Numbered from the stretch's first letter, positions 34,591 through 45,424 are shown. The stretch is DNA of 64,000 nucleotides from Aphrocallistes beatrix (GCA_963281255.1 OY725489.1:2108001-2172000), one strand, 5' to 3'. The notes: generated by a model from the sequence alone, not told the origin. Program-made: numbers and translations.

Positions 34591-35065
34591 CAAGCGCGTT
34601 TCGCGCTTGCTTGCGCTGCGCGGCTGGCGGACACTTTGTGTCCGCTGGAGTCACATTGGTTAATTATAAGGGAGATAACATCTCTAAATATGTCTGTCCT
34701 ACTGTGCTAATCGATATCACTCGAAAAATCACCAAATTTGTGAATTTAAAAATTTTTGATGCGTAATGATGACGTCATAACAAAGTGATGAGTCATCATT
34801 TTTTGATAATAGTTGCATCATATGTGAGGTATGTTAGTGCACAGATTCTATTAAAATTTCAGCCTTCTATCTCCTATAATGGCTGAGTTATGCCCGAATA
34901 ACTGTGTTGCTTAACTTTTAAAAATGTGACAATGACGTCATAATTCCATGATGAGTCGACATTTTGCTCTGAACTCAGAACTTACTGGAGCCATAGCCAA
35001 AAGACTCCCACATGCCAAAAATCAGCTTTCTGAGCCCGGCAGTTTCTTCAATCAATTCGTTACAG

Positions 35066-35090
<25 letters not shown>
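34591..35090 (+). repeat. Family A repeat, full copy
   Basis: Cap with extra GCGCGTTTCGCGCTTGCTTG, then the full body with TGACGTCATAAC and TGACGTCATAATT, to CAATTCGTTACAG, a long TA run and the linker. Confidence 0.75.
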
Positions 35091-35096
<6 letters not shown>

Positions 35097-35690
35097 AATA
35101 ACAATCGAGTTTTAATAGTAAGGATGTAGATAACATTTCCAAATACTCCTGTTATGCACAGTATTATTTATGCATATATTTACAAGCGCGCTTCGATTGC
35201 TTGCGCTTCATGATGGCGGAGTGTTTGTATCCGCTTGAGATTTTAATGATTTTATAGTGTATTAATATATCTGAGTCTCTAGGTGGCCAAAGATACCTCT
35301 TGCGGACACTTTGTATCTGCCCACCGCGTACCTTCTCGTAATCTCTTCTTATTAACCTATACTTGCTGCCTTTTGAACACAACATCCCAAACTTAAGTAA
35401 TAATGTCAATTGACCTCTGAGGTGGCTTAAATATCTGTTAACTTTTAATTACACAACACAACAAGATTTTTCATCAGAGATCACATACCACTATCTTAGC
35501 ATACTTTGGAATGCTGAATTCGAACCTGCAATCAGAATTTCTCTAGCACGTCTAGTTTTCCTAAATCAAATATTCGTTTTTTCAATAGTATCGTGTTACA
35601 TAGATACTAAATTACTATATAGACATGTGTATTTTGTTTCAATTATCTTGACTATAAATAACTTTACTCATTTCAATTCAAGCAAATCAA
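35091..35690. other. Worn family A cap, then no feature
   Basis: 35180-35345 has ACAAGCGCGCTTCGATTGCT and GCGGACACTTTGTATCTGCC, a scrambled cap. The rest is AT-rich with no supported gene. Confidence 0.35.
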
Positions 35691-35699
35691 ATTCTAATC

Positions 35700-36835
35700 A
35701 TGCATCGAGCTTGTACAAATCATCCCGACAATTTTTGCTACGTTTTTGGGTTTTTGTGCGTCAAATCTCAAAGAAGAACAATCACGAATCAATTGAAGAA
35801 TATCTACGAATTCTATTTCGGATGTCCACTTTGGCGACCAGGACAAGTCATGGGCACCAAGGAATTATCTAGGAGCGCGAGACGCTCCTTTAAGAGTATG
35901 ATTTTAAGCCCGAAAGTGTTTAGGAGCGTGAAAATTTAGAATATTACCCAATTTAACCTATTTTATAATGTTAGTAATCGATTTAGGCGTATGAAAATTT
36001 ATGAGTTTGAGCCTAGGAGCGTATCTCTGGAGGGCTGTATAATACCCTGATGGGCACCACATGTGATATGCACTTCTTGTTCAAGTGGACTACTTGATTG
36101 GTTAAACAAAAGGAAACTTTCAATGCCATTTGCTATTCCCATGGTCTGGAGGGAACAGAAAAATCACTATGATGATTGTTACTTCTGTCTTATCAACATT
36201 ACAGGATTTTCAAGCAAGAATAAGCATACCATTGTTTACCCCGACTTGGAATCTGCTCGCAGACCAATTCCACACGACATCTCCTTACCAATCCCAATTC
36301 CTAAGCCACAGCAAATCAACTTCGAGTCTGAAATGGTGGAAGATTGGAATTTGCCGCGGAAGAAGTTCATACATATTGTACAGATCCTAACTATGTCCCA
36401 GAAGATGAATTACTAGCGCCACAAACATTTTCACAGGGAGAATTGAACGACCTGATCAGGGATTTAGACTTATCTAAAGAAAAAGCTGAACTTCTTGCAT
36501 CCAGGCTCAAACAGAAAAACCTACTCGACAAAAATGTCTAAATATCTCACTATCGCAAGAGAAATTTGGATATCGCTCAACACTTCACCACTGATGGTCC
36601 ACTGTGTTATTGTAATGATATAGATGGACTCTATGCAAACCTATTACAAGAATATTCTTCCTCTGATTGGCAAAAAGGAAACCCGATACCAAGGTTTCTG
36701 GAATGAAGGCATGATGTCCGATTACTGTTGGAGGCTGTTTAGAGATAATCCCAACAAGATATACAAAAGAAGTCATACTCTCAACACCTTTAGATTTAGT
36801 TTTCTTAGCTTATCTTTCCACTTCTAACATTATAT
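35700..36835 (+). pseudogene. Decayed multicopy transposon-associated protein, internally deleted
   Basis: The translation resembles a large uncharacterised protein that I know as multicopy in insects, Hydra and other invertebrates and probably element-borne; its molecular role is unknown to me. Matching parts, in order: CTNHPDNFCYV with a cysteine-rich start; TITNQLKNIYEFYFGCPL; after one extra T near 35831 the frame continues GDQDKSWAP; then the 192-bp insertion 35858-36049. It resumes at VICTSCSSGLLDWLNKRKL and MPFAIPMVWREQKNHYDDCY; a frameshift near 36340-36360; then FSQGELNDLIRDLDLSKEKA. The C-terminal piece has RYQGFWNEGMMSDYCWRLFR. Several hundred residues between ~36600 and the C-terminal piece are missing. 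Clearly dead: one insertion, at least two frameshifts, one deletion. Confidence 0.6.
35858..36049. mobile_element. hAT-like MITE, 192 bp, with 8-bp target duplication
   Basis: Ends CAAGGAATTATCTAGGAGCG and CAGGGTATTATAC (as complement), flanked by ATGGGCAC (35850-35857 and 36050-36057). Removing it restores the conserved SWAP-HV reading of the host pseudogene. Contains TAGGAGCG motifs in both orientations. Confidence 0.75.
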
Positions 36836-37235
36836 ATATTCTCCCTAGTTTGTGAGTAGTTGATCTATGTTAAATAAAAAACAGCCATGACTATCAAAAT
36901 ACAGGGAAATTTAGGAAAATACCAAAAAGTCGATGACTTGTAGCTAGAAAAATCTAGGCGTGCTAGAAGGAATCTGAAAGCAGATTTGAATTCAGCGTAA
37001 AAAGTATCTTAGAAAATGACAACGTAATACTTGATGAGATCGTGAAGTTAAATTTTGTTGACCTGTGTTATTGACATATTGTCGATTTTTCTTTGGATTA
37101 TCAACTATTTTGACATTGTATTACATTGATATATAATCCAACTTGTTTTGTCCTTCATTGTAATTGAAATAGACCCTAAATAAAATATCATTTGATGTAC
37201 TTGTAGATTTGATTCATGCTGATATGCCTTATACG
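36836..37235. other. No gene seen
   Basis: AT-rich sequence between the pseudogene and the next transposon. Nothing to support. Confidence 0.3.
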
Positions 37236-37547
37236 TAGAGTGTGTCAAAAACTTAAAAAGTTTGAATTTTTATCTAATTACCCTTCAAATAGTTTACTTT
37301 GATCACCAAATGATCAAAAAATTCAAACAATTTTATGGTGATTTAGTTGTCGCGAAACTAGTCTTCTCCAAGTGCAGATTTCTGATGCGATTTGGTTTAG
37401 TGATAAAATTGCAAAAGACTACAGGGTGGTCCAAAATAGAATGTACCCTAAATCTTTTCTGCACTGTTCAATCAATTATATTCTTGAAGCTATGAAACTG
37501 AGAAATATCAGGATAACTTAGCTTGGAACATATCCTGTGAATATCAG

Positions 37548-37935
37548 GGGCCTTATTCACTAAGAAAACTTAAGATTTGCTTAACTTTTGAATCTTCAAA
37601 ATTAGAAGAGATTTTTAAAGAATTCAAATAGATTGCATACTCTATTAATTTTAAGTGGTACAATTGAAATGCTTGACAAATTTTGACTCATTTGTTGAAC
37701 TTTTCAGAAAGTTACGTAATTTTTCAAGTTAAGTATGACGTCATAATACTTAAGTATGACATCACGAATATTTCGAGAGTGACTTGGAATATTTTCAGTA
37801 TTTAGGTAGTTTATATTTCTATTGGTATCATTGAACATCTATTTACCCAAATCGTATTGCAACTCTTCAAAATTTCCACTATATAAAGTTATATAAAGTT
37901 AAGCAAATCTTAAGTTTTCTTAGTGAATAAGGCCC
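37548..37935. mobile_element. PIF/Harbinger-like MITE, 388 bp, CAG duplication
   Basis: Inverted ends GGGCCTTATTCACTAAGAAA, about 37 bp nearly identical, flanked by CAG on both sides. Three-base CWG or TWA duplications and GGGCC-like ends are typical of PIF/Harbinger. A second copy in opposite orientation starts at 45605. It disrupts the 3' part of the mariner-like gene. Confidence 0.8.
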
Positions 37936-37939
37936 CAGG

Positions 37940-38890
37940 TCTCTAACTCGAAAACTCTCGGTTTTAGAGGAGGTGCTCGATGTGGCCACCCTTGCGATCT
38001 TGGACATTTTTAGTCGCAGCACAAAATTCAGGAATACTGAACTCAGAGCATCATTGCTTATAACCCTGATTTCTTCCTCAATGTTCTTTTTCATCTGCTC
38101 AAGTGTTCGGGGCTTGTTCTTATAAATATTGTCCTTCAGATAACCCTATAGGAAGAAGTCTGGGGACTAAGGTCGGGCGAGTAGGGGGGCCATCCGATGG
38201 TCTTCCTGCTGACGACTTGCTTCTTGAAGTGAACCTTGAGCCAGTCAAGGGAAGCGTTGGCGGTGTGGGCGGGGGCCCCATCCTGCTGAAACCACATCCT
38301 CTTGTGTAACTCTGGGTACTGGGTCTGTAGTTCCTGCCAGAACAGCTCTAACACAGCGATGTACCACTCACTGTTGATCGTTGTCATCTTCCCATTTCCT
38401 CGAAGTAGAAGGTGCCGATGATTCCTCTCTGCGAAAGCGCACACTACACAGTACCCTTTTTGGAGTGAAGGGGCGTGGTTGCAACCGTGTCTGGCTTCTG
38501 GGAACCCCAGAAGATGTTGTTTTTACTGTTTACCTGTCCGTCCAGGTAACAGTGGGCCTCATCAGAGGTCCAGAGGAGGGAGTGGAAGGACTTGTTCCCA
38601 TTGCGCGCGGTGGCCTCAATCTTATCTGATAAAACCTTTGAAATCTCTAACCTAACTTCCTTGTCCTTGTCTGAGAGAGTCTGGTGAGTGCTGATGCGGT
38701 AGAGCAACAAGTGGAAATCCTCCTTCATGACTCTCATCATCAATGTTCGCGGAATAGCGAGTGTTTGACTCCTCTTTCTGGTGGATCTGCTGGGGGATTC
38801 AATCACGGAATCTCGGATGCGGTCTTTGGGGGCCTGTGCATACAGTTTCTTCCGTCCTGAATGGGGTGGGGTCCCTATTAGAATATCCAT
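37940..38890 (-). pseudogene. Mariner/Tc1-superfamily transposase, frameshifted
   Basis: It would catalyse transposition of the surrounding element. From 38890 on the minus strand a 148-codon frame holds RMRDSV-type N-terminal sequence, MMRVMKEDFHLLLYRISTHQ, and the first aspartate in LLWTSDEAHCYLDG. A one-base shift at 38444 moves to the next frame: MCAFAERNHRHLLLRG, then WFQQDGAPAHTANASLDWL with the second aspartate and WPPYSPDLSP. The third acidic residue lies after a further shift. The C-terminal part MKKNIEEEIRVISNDALSSV (38094 down) is in a third frame and runs into the Harbinger MITE at 37935. The DE..Y and QQDGAPAH motifs resemble the longer-spacer mariner relatives rather than classic Tc1. 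Three frame breaks make it inactive. Confidence 0.75.
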
Positions 38891-39194
38891 TTATAAATCT
38901 GCACTTGGAGAAGCCTACCCTGCGCGACCACTTAATCATCTCCAAATTGCTTGAATTTTTTAGGGGGAACATTTGAAAAGCAATGTATACTATTTAAAGA
39001 ATAATCATCTAAACATTCAAACTTTTTTTACACACTCTAATGACTAGTAATATCCATATTTCTTAATTAACCAATATATTATGCTAAGTTGATCATGATG
39101 CAAAGATCTATCTATGAGCCTCTACATCTGCAATTGCTAATGATTTAATTGTTTTCCTTTTTCAATTTATATTAAGTCATTTGTTCTTCAAACA

Positions 39195-39877
39195 ATTGCA
39201 GTTGCTCCTAGAACAGCCATTTTTTGGTAAAGTGCTTCCTGTTGCAGAGGAACTATATCGGATGCTGTCAACCTAGGACTTCTTTGCTCATCAAACTAAA
39301 AGCTTCAGAAACTTCACGTTTCTGTTTTTGATTACTTGACTTTTGCCCTTCTCTGCAGGATAAGAAATCTTTGCTTCCACCACAAGAGATTCAAGGATCT
39401 CTTCACTTTCACGCTCAAGGGGTTCAAATGTTGCTTGGAAGAGATCCACTGTACCTGAAATCCCAATGAAAGATGGACTGCTCCCAAACATTTGAGATAT
39501 TCTCTCGGTGTCTATGAGAGTCTTGTCTGCAGAAAGAATGAGCGACTCAACATCTTCTAACGCCACCGGTAGAGTTAGAGCCACTGCCAGTCCTACTAGC
39601 CTCCTTATGACTAGCATCTACTTTTTTGATTTAGCAGCAAGTTTCAAGTTGTTTCGCTTCTTTTTGACCTCTTTAATTAACCCTCAATTACTTGGATGTA
39701 GGGAATCTGCTTTCTCTGCGATGTCGATCCACAGTGCCTTATTTTTTTAGAGATTTCGGCAGTATTTCTTGGCCCCCATTTGAATCACTAGCAATTTCAA
39801 TGCATTCGATCAGTGTGCATTCCTCCCCCTTTCACCAATTTGTGTTGTGTACTTTTCAAATGATGATCTATCATTAA
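39195..39877 (-). pseudogene. Myb/SANT-like DNA-binding protein, frameshifted
   Basis: On the minus strand, KNKALWIDIAEKADSLHPSN and IKEVKKKRNNLKLAAKSKK match a Myb/SANT-like domain with the WxxIAxK and VKKKxxNLK signature of Harbinger accessory proteins. A stop lies inside. A 108-codon frame (39617-39291) continues a linker with acidic residues. In a shifted frame DIVPLQQEALYQKMAVLGA is close to the C-terminus of the first Myb-like pseudogene (437-1057). So the two are paralogous remnants. No Harbinger termini were found here. Confidence 0.6.
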
Positions 39878-40119
39878 TTTTGAAGTTCTGAGCGAAATTT
39901 CAACCTCTGCATAAAGATTGAATCTGCCAAAAATGGAAATTTTTCTCATGTTAATACAATAAATACTATGCACGATTTCACTCTCAGAAATCATCGTACG
40001 TTTCAATTGTAGGCTGTTATTGTTAATAATACTTTAATGCAATAACTGATATAGATGTCTCAATTATGTTATAGTGTATAGCAATATAAAATTTATGTGT
40101 ATATTTTCACCCGTTTATA

Positions 40120-40477
40120 TACACAAGCGCGCTTCGCTTGCTTGCGCTGCGCGGCTGGCAGACACTTCGTGTCCGCCGGAGGCTCCCTTCGGTCGCCTGG
40201 AGGTGATATTGATTAATTTTAAAATCGATATCACTCGAAAAAACACCAAATTTGTCAATTTTTAAAATTTTTGATGAGTAATGATGACGTCATAGCAAAG
40301 TGATGAGTCATCATTTTTTGATGATAGTTGCATCATATGTGAGACGTGTTAGTATACAGATTCTTTCAAAATTTCAGCCTTCTATCTCCTATAATAATAG
40401 TTATGCCCGAATAACTGTGTTGCTTAACTTTTAAAAATTTTGACAATGACGTCATAATTTCATGATGAGTCGACATT

Positions 40478-40490
<13 letters not shown>
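40120..40490 (+). repeat. Family A repeat, tail truncated
   Basis: ACAAGCGCGCTTCGCTTGCT cap with GACACTTCGTGTCCGCCGGA. Body runs to CATGATGAGTCGACATTTAT, then a TA run and linker. About 30 bp between CTGGAGGTGA and ATTTTAAAATCG is missing. Confidence 0.7.
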
Positions 40491-40511
<21 letters not shown>

Positions 40512-40544
40512 TAAATATACATTAATCGAGTTTTAATAGTACCG

Positions 40545-40665
40545 ATATTTTATCGATTATATCGATTATAAGAGTATTACAGACGTATTTAGAAATGTTA
40601 TTTCCCTTATAATTAATCAATGGTGGCTACAGGTGCCCAAAGGGCGCCTCTGGCGGACTTAAAGT
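40545..40665 (-). repeat. Family A repeat, cap-side fragment
   Basis: ATCGATTATAAGAGTATTAC to CAAAGGGCGCCTCTGGCGGA. Same variants as the copy at 43400-43660. Confidence 0.55.
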
Positions 40666-40780
40666 AAACAAATTGCAAAAATTGACTAGACACTAGCTTT
40701 CAACTAAAATGGCTGAGTTCTATAGAGTTAAAGACATAAATTTCCAAATAAAAATAGGTCACTTTTATATTATATATCTA

Positions 40781-41551
40781 CAGGGTGGGGCATAAGTTCT
40801 GTCCCAAGCATAATTGGGCATATTATTTCCATTACTCCCATAATCTTAGTTATTATAATGATTAGATATTGTAGATCGAATATTCTGAACGATTTTGTGA
40901 GAGTTTATCCAATCTAGAACCTTGACCTACAACTTGCAGAACAAAGTTTGTGAAGAAAAATTTGTCGCGTGCCGCAGCTAAAATCGAGAATATGGGCCCA
41001 CTGCTTTCCTAACCATCTCTCTAGACTCCCTAAATTATGGAGAAATTTAGCTCAGACATTTCCATCAAACCTACAAAATTTGTAGAGATAAATTAGATTC
41101 AAATCTAGAGATATTGGCAATCATTTGGTCCTGATCTTTTGGTGATATGAAAAAAAGTATCATTTTGAGGTATTGTCCAAATTGACCTGATTTCAACTCG
41201 TCATTAAATTGCCAGCTTCTTCTATAGAACTATGTTTAATGGATTTCTTTGATAATTCAACGTTTAACAAAAGATTTCGGGCGCTAATCCATTTCGAATA
41301 TCGATGCTGAAGAGATAGTTTGGAAAGCAGTTGACTCATATTCTCGATTTTAGATGCGGCACGCGACACATTTTTTCTTCACAAACTTTGTTCTGCAAGT
41401 TGTAGTTCAAGGTTCTAGATTGGATAAACTCCCACAAAATCGTTCAGAATATTCGATCTACAATATCTAATCATTAGAATAACTAAGATTATGGGAGTGG
41501 TGGAAAACATATGCCCAATTATACTGGGGACAGAACTTATGCCCCACCCTG
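40781..41551. mobile_element. Long-arm foldback MITE (Tc1/mariner-type)
   Basis: Ends CAGGGTGGGGCATAAGTTCT and complement, next to TA. Arms are inverted for about 215 bp with few changes (ATTGTAGATCGAATATTCTG and AACTTGCAGAACAAAGTTTG each recur as complement). The loop of about 330 bp has no ORF. Confidence 0.8.
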
Positions 41552-41654
41552 TATATATCTATATATTTTATGTACTAGCACGGAATCATTCTAAGAGCAA
41601 AGTTAAGCATATATATATATATATATATATACATATTTCCGCAGTTATGTTGAG

Positions 41655-42014
41655 CAAGGCAGGATTCGGTTAACCGGCTACCCGCCGTCAATCATAGTTA
41701 ACGGTCAAAAAAATGTTGAATCGGTTAGCCGATCTCTTTATTTTCTAAATATTTAGACTAATGTCATTGCTTTTCGATAGAGATTCATGAATATAACTTC
41801 TAAAATTTTTATATTACAATAGTATTTCTAATTTTTAAACCAAATACTATATTTCGAGATCACTGAAAATTGTAAATTTTAAATATCAGGTTAATTATTG
41901 GTCCCCAAATCCATATTTATACTAGTTAATATTGACATCGGTTAACCAGTTAACCGCCCTGGAGGAAACCAAAATATCCTACCCCGAATATCGGTTATCC
42001 AACTCCAGCCCTGT
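41655..42014. mobile_element. hAT-like MITE with GGTTAACC palindromes, copy 2
   Basis: Complement of 14971-15352: starts GGCAGGATTCGGTTAACCGG and ends ATCCAACTCCAGCCCTG. Target duplication not clean (TTGAGCAAG against GTGAGCATT). Confidence 0.65.
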
Positions 42015-42506
42015 GGTGAGCATTGGGTTCTATTGGTGGTGAGCATAGGGTTCTATAGTACCTCATTGTGTGGAAACCAAGATCTCAACATCTAAAACTA
42101 TACAAAAATCGTTTTAATCTAGATGTCACAAAACGCCTCTACTTTATCAAAACTACTCATTCAAAATCTAATTCACTAAACCTATTACTAAACAAGAAAC
42201 GAGGCGACAACATTCCTAGTCTATGAAAGGTGTTAATTTTTATGGAATATAAATTCTTAGAATATTTTGGCTGCCTTTCCATTTCCCAGTGGATAAAATA
42301 TTAACTCATCACCATTATTGTGCCACTGATTCTCATTTCGTATTTAAACCTTTTTCCTCTTATTTTTTAAAAAGTGCATATTTACTATATTAAATCTTTT
42401 ATTTCTTTAGTTATTTCACTCAAAGAATACAAAGAATTGTATATTTTCTATCATTAAAATTATTAATAAACTGATTCACTCTTTCTCGCAAGTTATTGAG
42501 AAAAAT
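42015..42506. other. Candidate upstream region of the exon at 42507
   Basis: GGTGGTGAGCATWGGGTTCTAT occurs twice at 42010-42050. No ORF, and no clear TATA/initiator pattern that I would trust in such AT-rich sequence. Confidence 0.3.
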
Positions 42507-42704
42507 ATGTCTGCACATAGGATTTCATTACCTCTAAATTCTTTTAAAGACTTTCTATTATTTCAAAGTAATGTGATTCAGGTGATATATCCTCTTAGAG
42601 AAGATGAGGTATATCTTTTATTACAAATATTGTTTCCTTCATTATTTATTGATAAAGAACATTACATATCTTTGATCGAGTCATTCTTTCTGGAGAAATA
42701 TGTT
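42507..42704 (+). CDS. Orphan first exon, 66 codons, unknown function
   Basis: ATG in a reasonable context (AAAAATATGTC), a clean 66-codon frame, then the strong donor GTGAGT at 42705 in phase 0. The peptide is rich in F, L and I (FKDFLLFQSNVIQVIYPLRE, then LFPSLFIDKEHYISLIESFF) with alternating helices, no signal-peptide cleavage pattern and no known motif. The frame continues unspliced to TAA at 42743. No acceptor-linked partner exon could be identified in the following 1.5 kb. Composition resembles the ORF at 10226. Confidence 0.4.
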
Positions 42705-42744
42705 GTGAGTTATTGTGAATTTTTAATTCAATCAATTGTATAAT

Positions 42745-43395
42745 TTGAATGTCGATCTCCCTAACAGACGCGAACTAAAACTGACAAAAATCAAAACAGC
42801 TACACAATAAAAACGACTGCATCAAAACAAGCTGGGATTTGTGAACCTCCAATTAGTTTTTTTATATTCCAGTGACCCTATCAACCGAAATTAAAATTTA
42901 ATTTATTTTTTTTGTCCCATGAATTATTGACAACTATGGCGTCCATGAATGCAAGGTTAGGAATGAGTGAGCCTTAAAGCCTCCTAAATACCTAGTTTCA
43001 TGCCCGTTCCTTGCATCAGATATTATTTAAGAATACAATTTAAAATTTAAAATTATCCTCACTTATTCCACACCTCCGTAAGAGCAAGATGTAGTTGTAT
43101 ATATAGCTAGTTGTTCGCTATTATTGAGTTGCAAATAAATGTACTGTATTCTGTTCATCATTAATTAGTTTGTCCAAATTATAATTAGTATATTATTTGA
43201 CAAATAATTGCTGATATATCAAAAGTAAGATTCCACCATTAACATAAGTATATTTTGTTATTGATCACCGATAAACGCAACTGAACGGCACATTTTAACC
43301 GCATCACTTATAGCAGAATTGCGAGATTGAATGAGTTTTGATGCTGCCCAGCACTCTTGGGTATCAAATGAAGTTTCCCAACACGTGAAATTGTT
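42745..43395. other. No gene seen
   Basis: AT-rich. If 42507-42704 is an exon, this is intron or 3' flank. Confidence 0.25.
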
Positions 43396-43399
43396 CTGT

Positions 43400-43660
43400 T
43401 AACTCATGATTCAACTATCATCAAAAAATGATGACTCATCACTTTGTTATGACGTCATCATTACTCTTCAAAATTTGAAAATTTGATAAATTTGGTGATT
43501 TTTCGCGCGATATCGATTATAAGAGTATTACAGACGTATTTAGAAATGTTATTTCCCTTATAATTAATCAATGGTGCCCACAGGTGCCCAAAGGGCGCCT
43601 CTGGCGGACTCAGTGTCCGCCAGCAGCGCAGCACAAGCAAGCGATGCGCGCTTGTATATA
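43400..43660 (-). repeat. Family A repeat, cap half
   Basis: CTCATGATTCAACTATCATC through both a TGACGTCATC box and the cap GCCTCTGGCGGACTCAGTGT to GCGATGCGCGCTTGTATATA. Confidence 0.7.
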
Positions 43661-44257
43661 TATTTTGCAGTCAGAATGCTTTTCCAATCAAAGCGTGTTT
43701 TGACTGACTTTCTAGTCGAAACACGTTTCGACTAGGTAAAATGCATTTCCACTGTTAATTTCTAATAACTGTGGAAACGCTATCATGGGTTAATTATAAT
43801 TTTAGTGTACTGATTTGAAGTAAATGTTGTTTTCAGCACGATAACGATCTAAGTTTAGGATTCAAACTGTATTTATTCATTAAAATAAGTTATGCTCATT
43901 TCTAAACTTCGCAATCAATTCGTAATCGAAACATATGATAAAGAAGAAAATATTGGTATTTAAACTGGTCATATTCAATTGCGTATCAAGCAAAGACTTT
44001 ATCGCAATAGCAACAAAGACAGCTGAAGGGATTAGTTTAAGCTGTCTAAATACTTCAATTGAATGGACAACACTTGTAGATATTTATTTCTTGAGAAGCT
44101 AAATACAGAAAATTATAAAAAATGACAATACGTACAATCGGCAGTCATGATAAATCTGTTTCATAATTATTTACAATTTTTGAGGTGATTTTGAATGACT
44201 ATAACTTACTATGTAATCTGGTAGACTGTACTTCAATGTTATTTTTCTCAACTATAT
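43661..44257. other. No gene; one long palindrome
   Basis: GTCGAAACACGTTTCGAC at 43712-43729 is an 18-bp near-perfect palindrome. Otherwise AT-rich and empty. Confidence 0.35.
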
Positions 44258-44258
44258 A

Positions 44259-45424
44259 CACTCATTCTAACGATTTCTATTGATACCTTTCCAACTCTTT
44301 GAAACCCAACTATTTTTTTCAATTTATTCACTTCCGGCGGGCTTTTTTCTCTCTTTTTGGTCTCGAAGTTGATTCTGACAAGCAAGTTAAGGTAATTCAA
44401 CTAATTTTCAGTGAATAATGGAGAAACAACAGAGAATATGTGTCTAAGCTCATTGACACTTCAAAACTTCCAATGAAGGACATTGCTTCTATGTGCGGTG
44501 CCACCTTGAAGACGGCCTATATGTTAAGCAACGAATTTCGAGCTGGGCCTAAAAGGTACCTCAACAAAGGAGACAGGATCTCACTATCTCTAAATATTAA
44601 AAACAATCCCCGAATTTCTTTGCGGACTAAGCAGAATAGTCTTAAGGTTTCACGAGGAGTTGATGTGTAGTATTCAAACGGTGAGAAGATGCATCAAATA
44701 GATGTCCTATTCCAAGAAAACTGGCATCAAAGGACCAAATATTACTCCCTCCCATGAAACATTGAGTTTTCTGGGATAAGAAACACAAGTTCATCAATTG
44801 GAACAAGGTTTTCATTACGGATGAGTGCTCCATTTGGCTTTGTGGCGGGAAAGTACAGATGTGGACCAAGGGTACTCAAAAGCCCGCCATCAACATTCCG
44901 AGACATTCACCCAAGATCCATATTTGGGGAGGGATATCTACTCGAGGAACTACTCCTGTGCATATTTTTAGACATAATTTCAATTATATCGCATATTGTA
45001 ATGTGATAAATGAATGTTTGACAGAGACACACCAGGCCTACTCTTTCCAAAAGGTTAGAAACTTCAGGAGGATGGTTCAAGCATTCATAAATCCAAGCTC
45101 TCTGCTTATACAAAGAGGAACGCGCCATTAGATGCATAGATTGGCCATCCTGCAACCCTGATTTGAATCCTATTGATAATTTATGGGCTGTTCTGAAGGA
45201 AAGGATTCTAAACAGGGCTCCTAAGACGATCGAAGATGTCAAAAACTATGTGGATATAGAGTGGGGAACCTTTGATCCTGAATTCATTGGCAACTTCATA
45301 AAAACTATGCGTAAGCGGTGCGACCTTGTGATTGCTGCTCAAGGCAAAAAGATTAACTATTAAACCATATCCTATTTAATTGTTACTAAGGGGACATATA
45401 TCCAAAATAAAACTTGAATGAGTG
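44259..45424. mobile_element. Tc1-like transposon with short CACTCATTC ends
   Basis: CACTCATTCTAA at the left and CACTCATTCAAG as complement at the right, both next to TA. 1,166 bp holding one transposase gene. Confidence 0.65.
44418..45363 (+). pseudogene. Tc1-like transposase, several frameshifts, E replaced by D
   Basis: N-terminal helix-turn-helix in the frame from 44428: VSKLIDTSKLPMKDIASMCG and RISLSLNIKNNPRISLRTKQ, ending VSRGVDV then stop. After more breaks VFITDECSIW (first aspartate) occurs near 44811-44840 in one frame, then PKIHIWGGIS, then (another frame) LQEDGSSIH with the second aspartate. The final frame 45163-45363 begins SCNPDLNPIDNLWAVLKERI: the position that is glutamate in Tc1 (NPIEN) is aspartate here. 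Its C-terminus IEDVKNYVDIEWGTFDPEFI is close to the relative at 11.7-12.7 kb (WDTFDPDFL). Not functional. Confidence 0.75.

Larger units (their letters stand above)
37238..39037. mobile_element. Mariner-like transposon with long inverted ends, 1.8 kb
   Basis: Ends GAGTGTGTCAAAAACTT and GAGTGTGTAAAAAAAGTTTG (complement), both next to TA. Similarity of the ends extends about 150 bp inward and includes GGCTTCTCCAAGTGCAGATTT-type sequence, i.e. the beginning of the gene. A second terminus, CAGGGTGGTCCAAAATAGAA (37423), lies inside. A Harbinger-like MITE is inserted at 37548. Confidence 0.7.

Noticed and set aside
35881..36049. GAGCGCGAGACGCTCC hairpin as a tRNA or SINE head
   Set aside because: No A and B boxes or cloverleaf; the segment is the end of a 192-bp element with 8-bp duplications.
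43712..43729. GTCGAAACACGTTTCGAC palindrome as an element end
   Set aside because: Single occurrence and no flanking duplication or partner.
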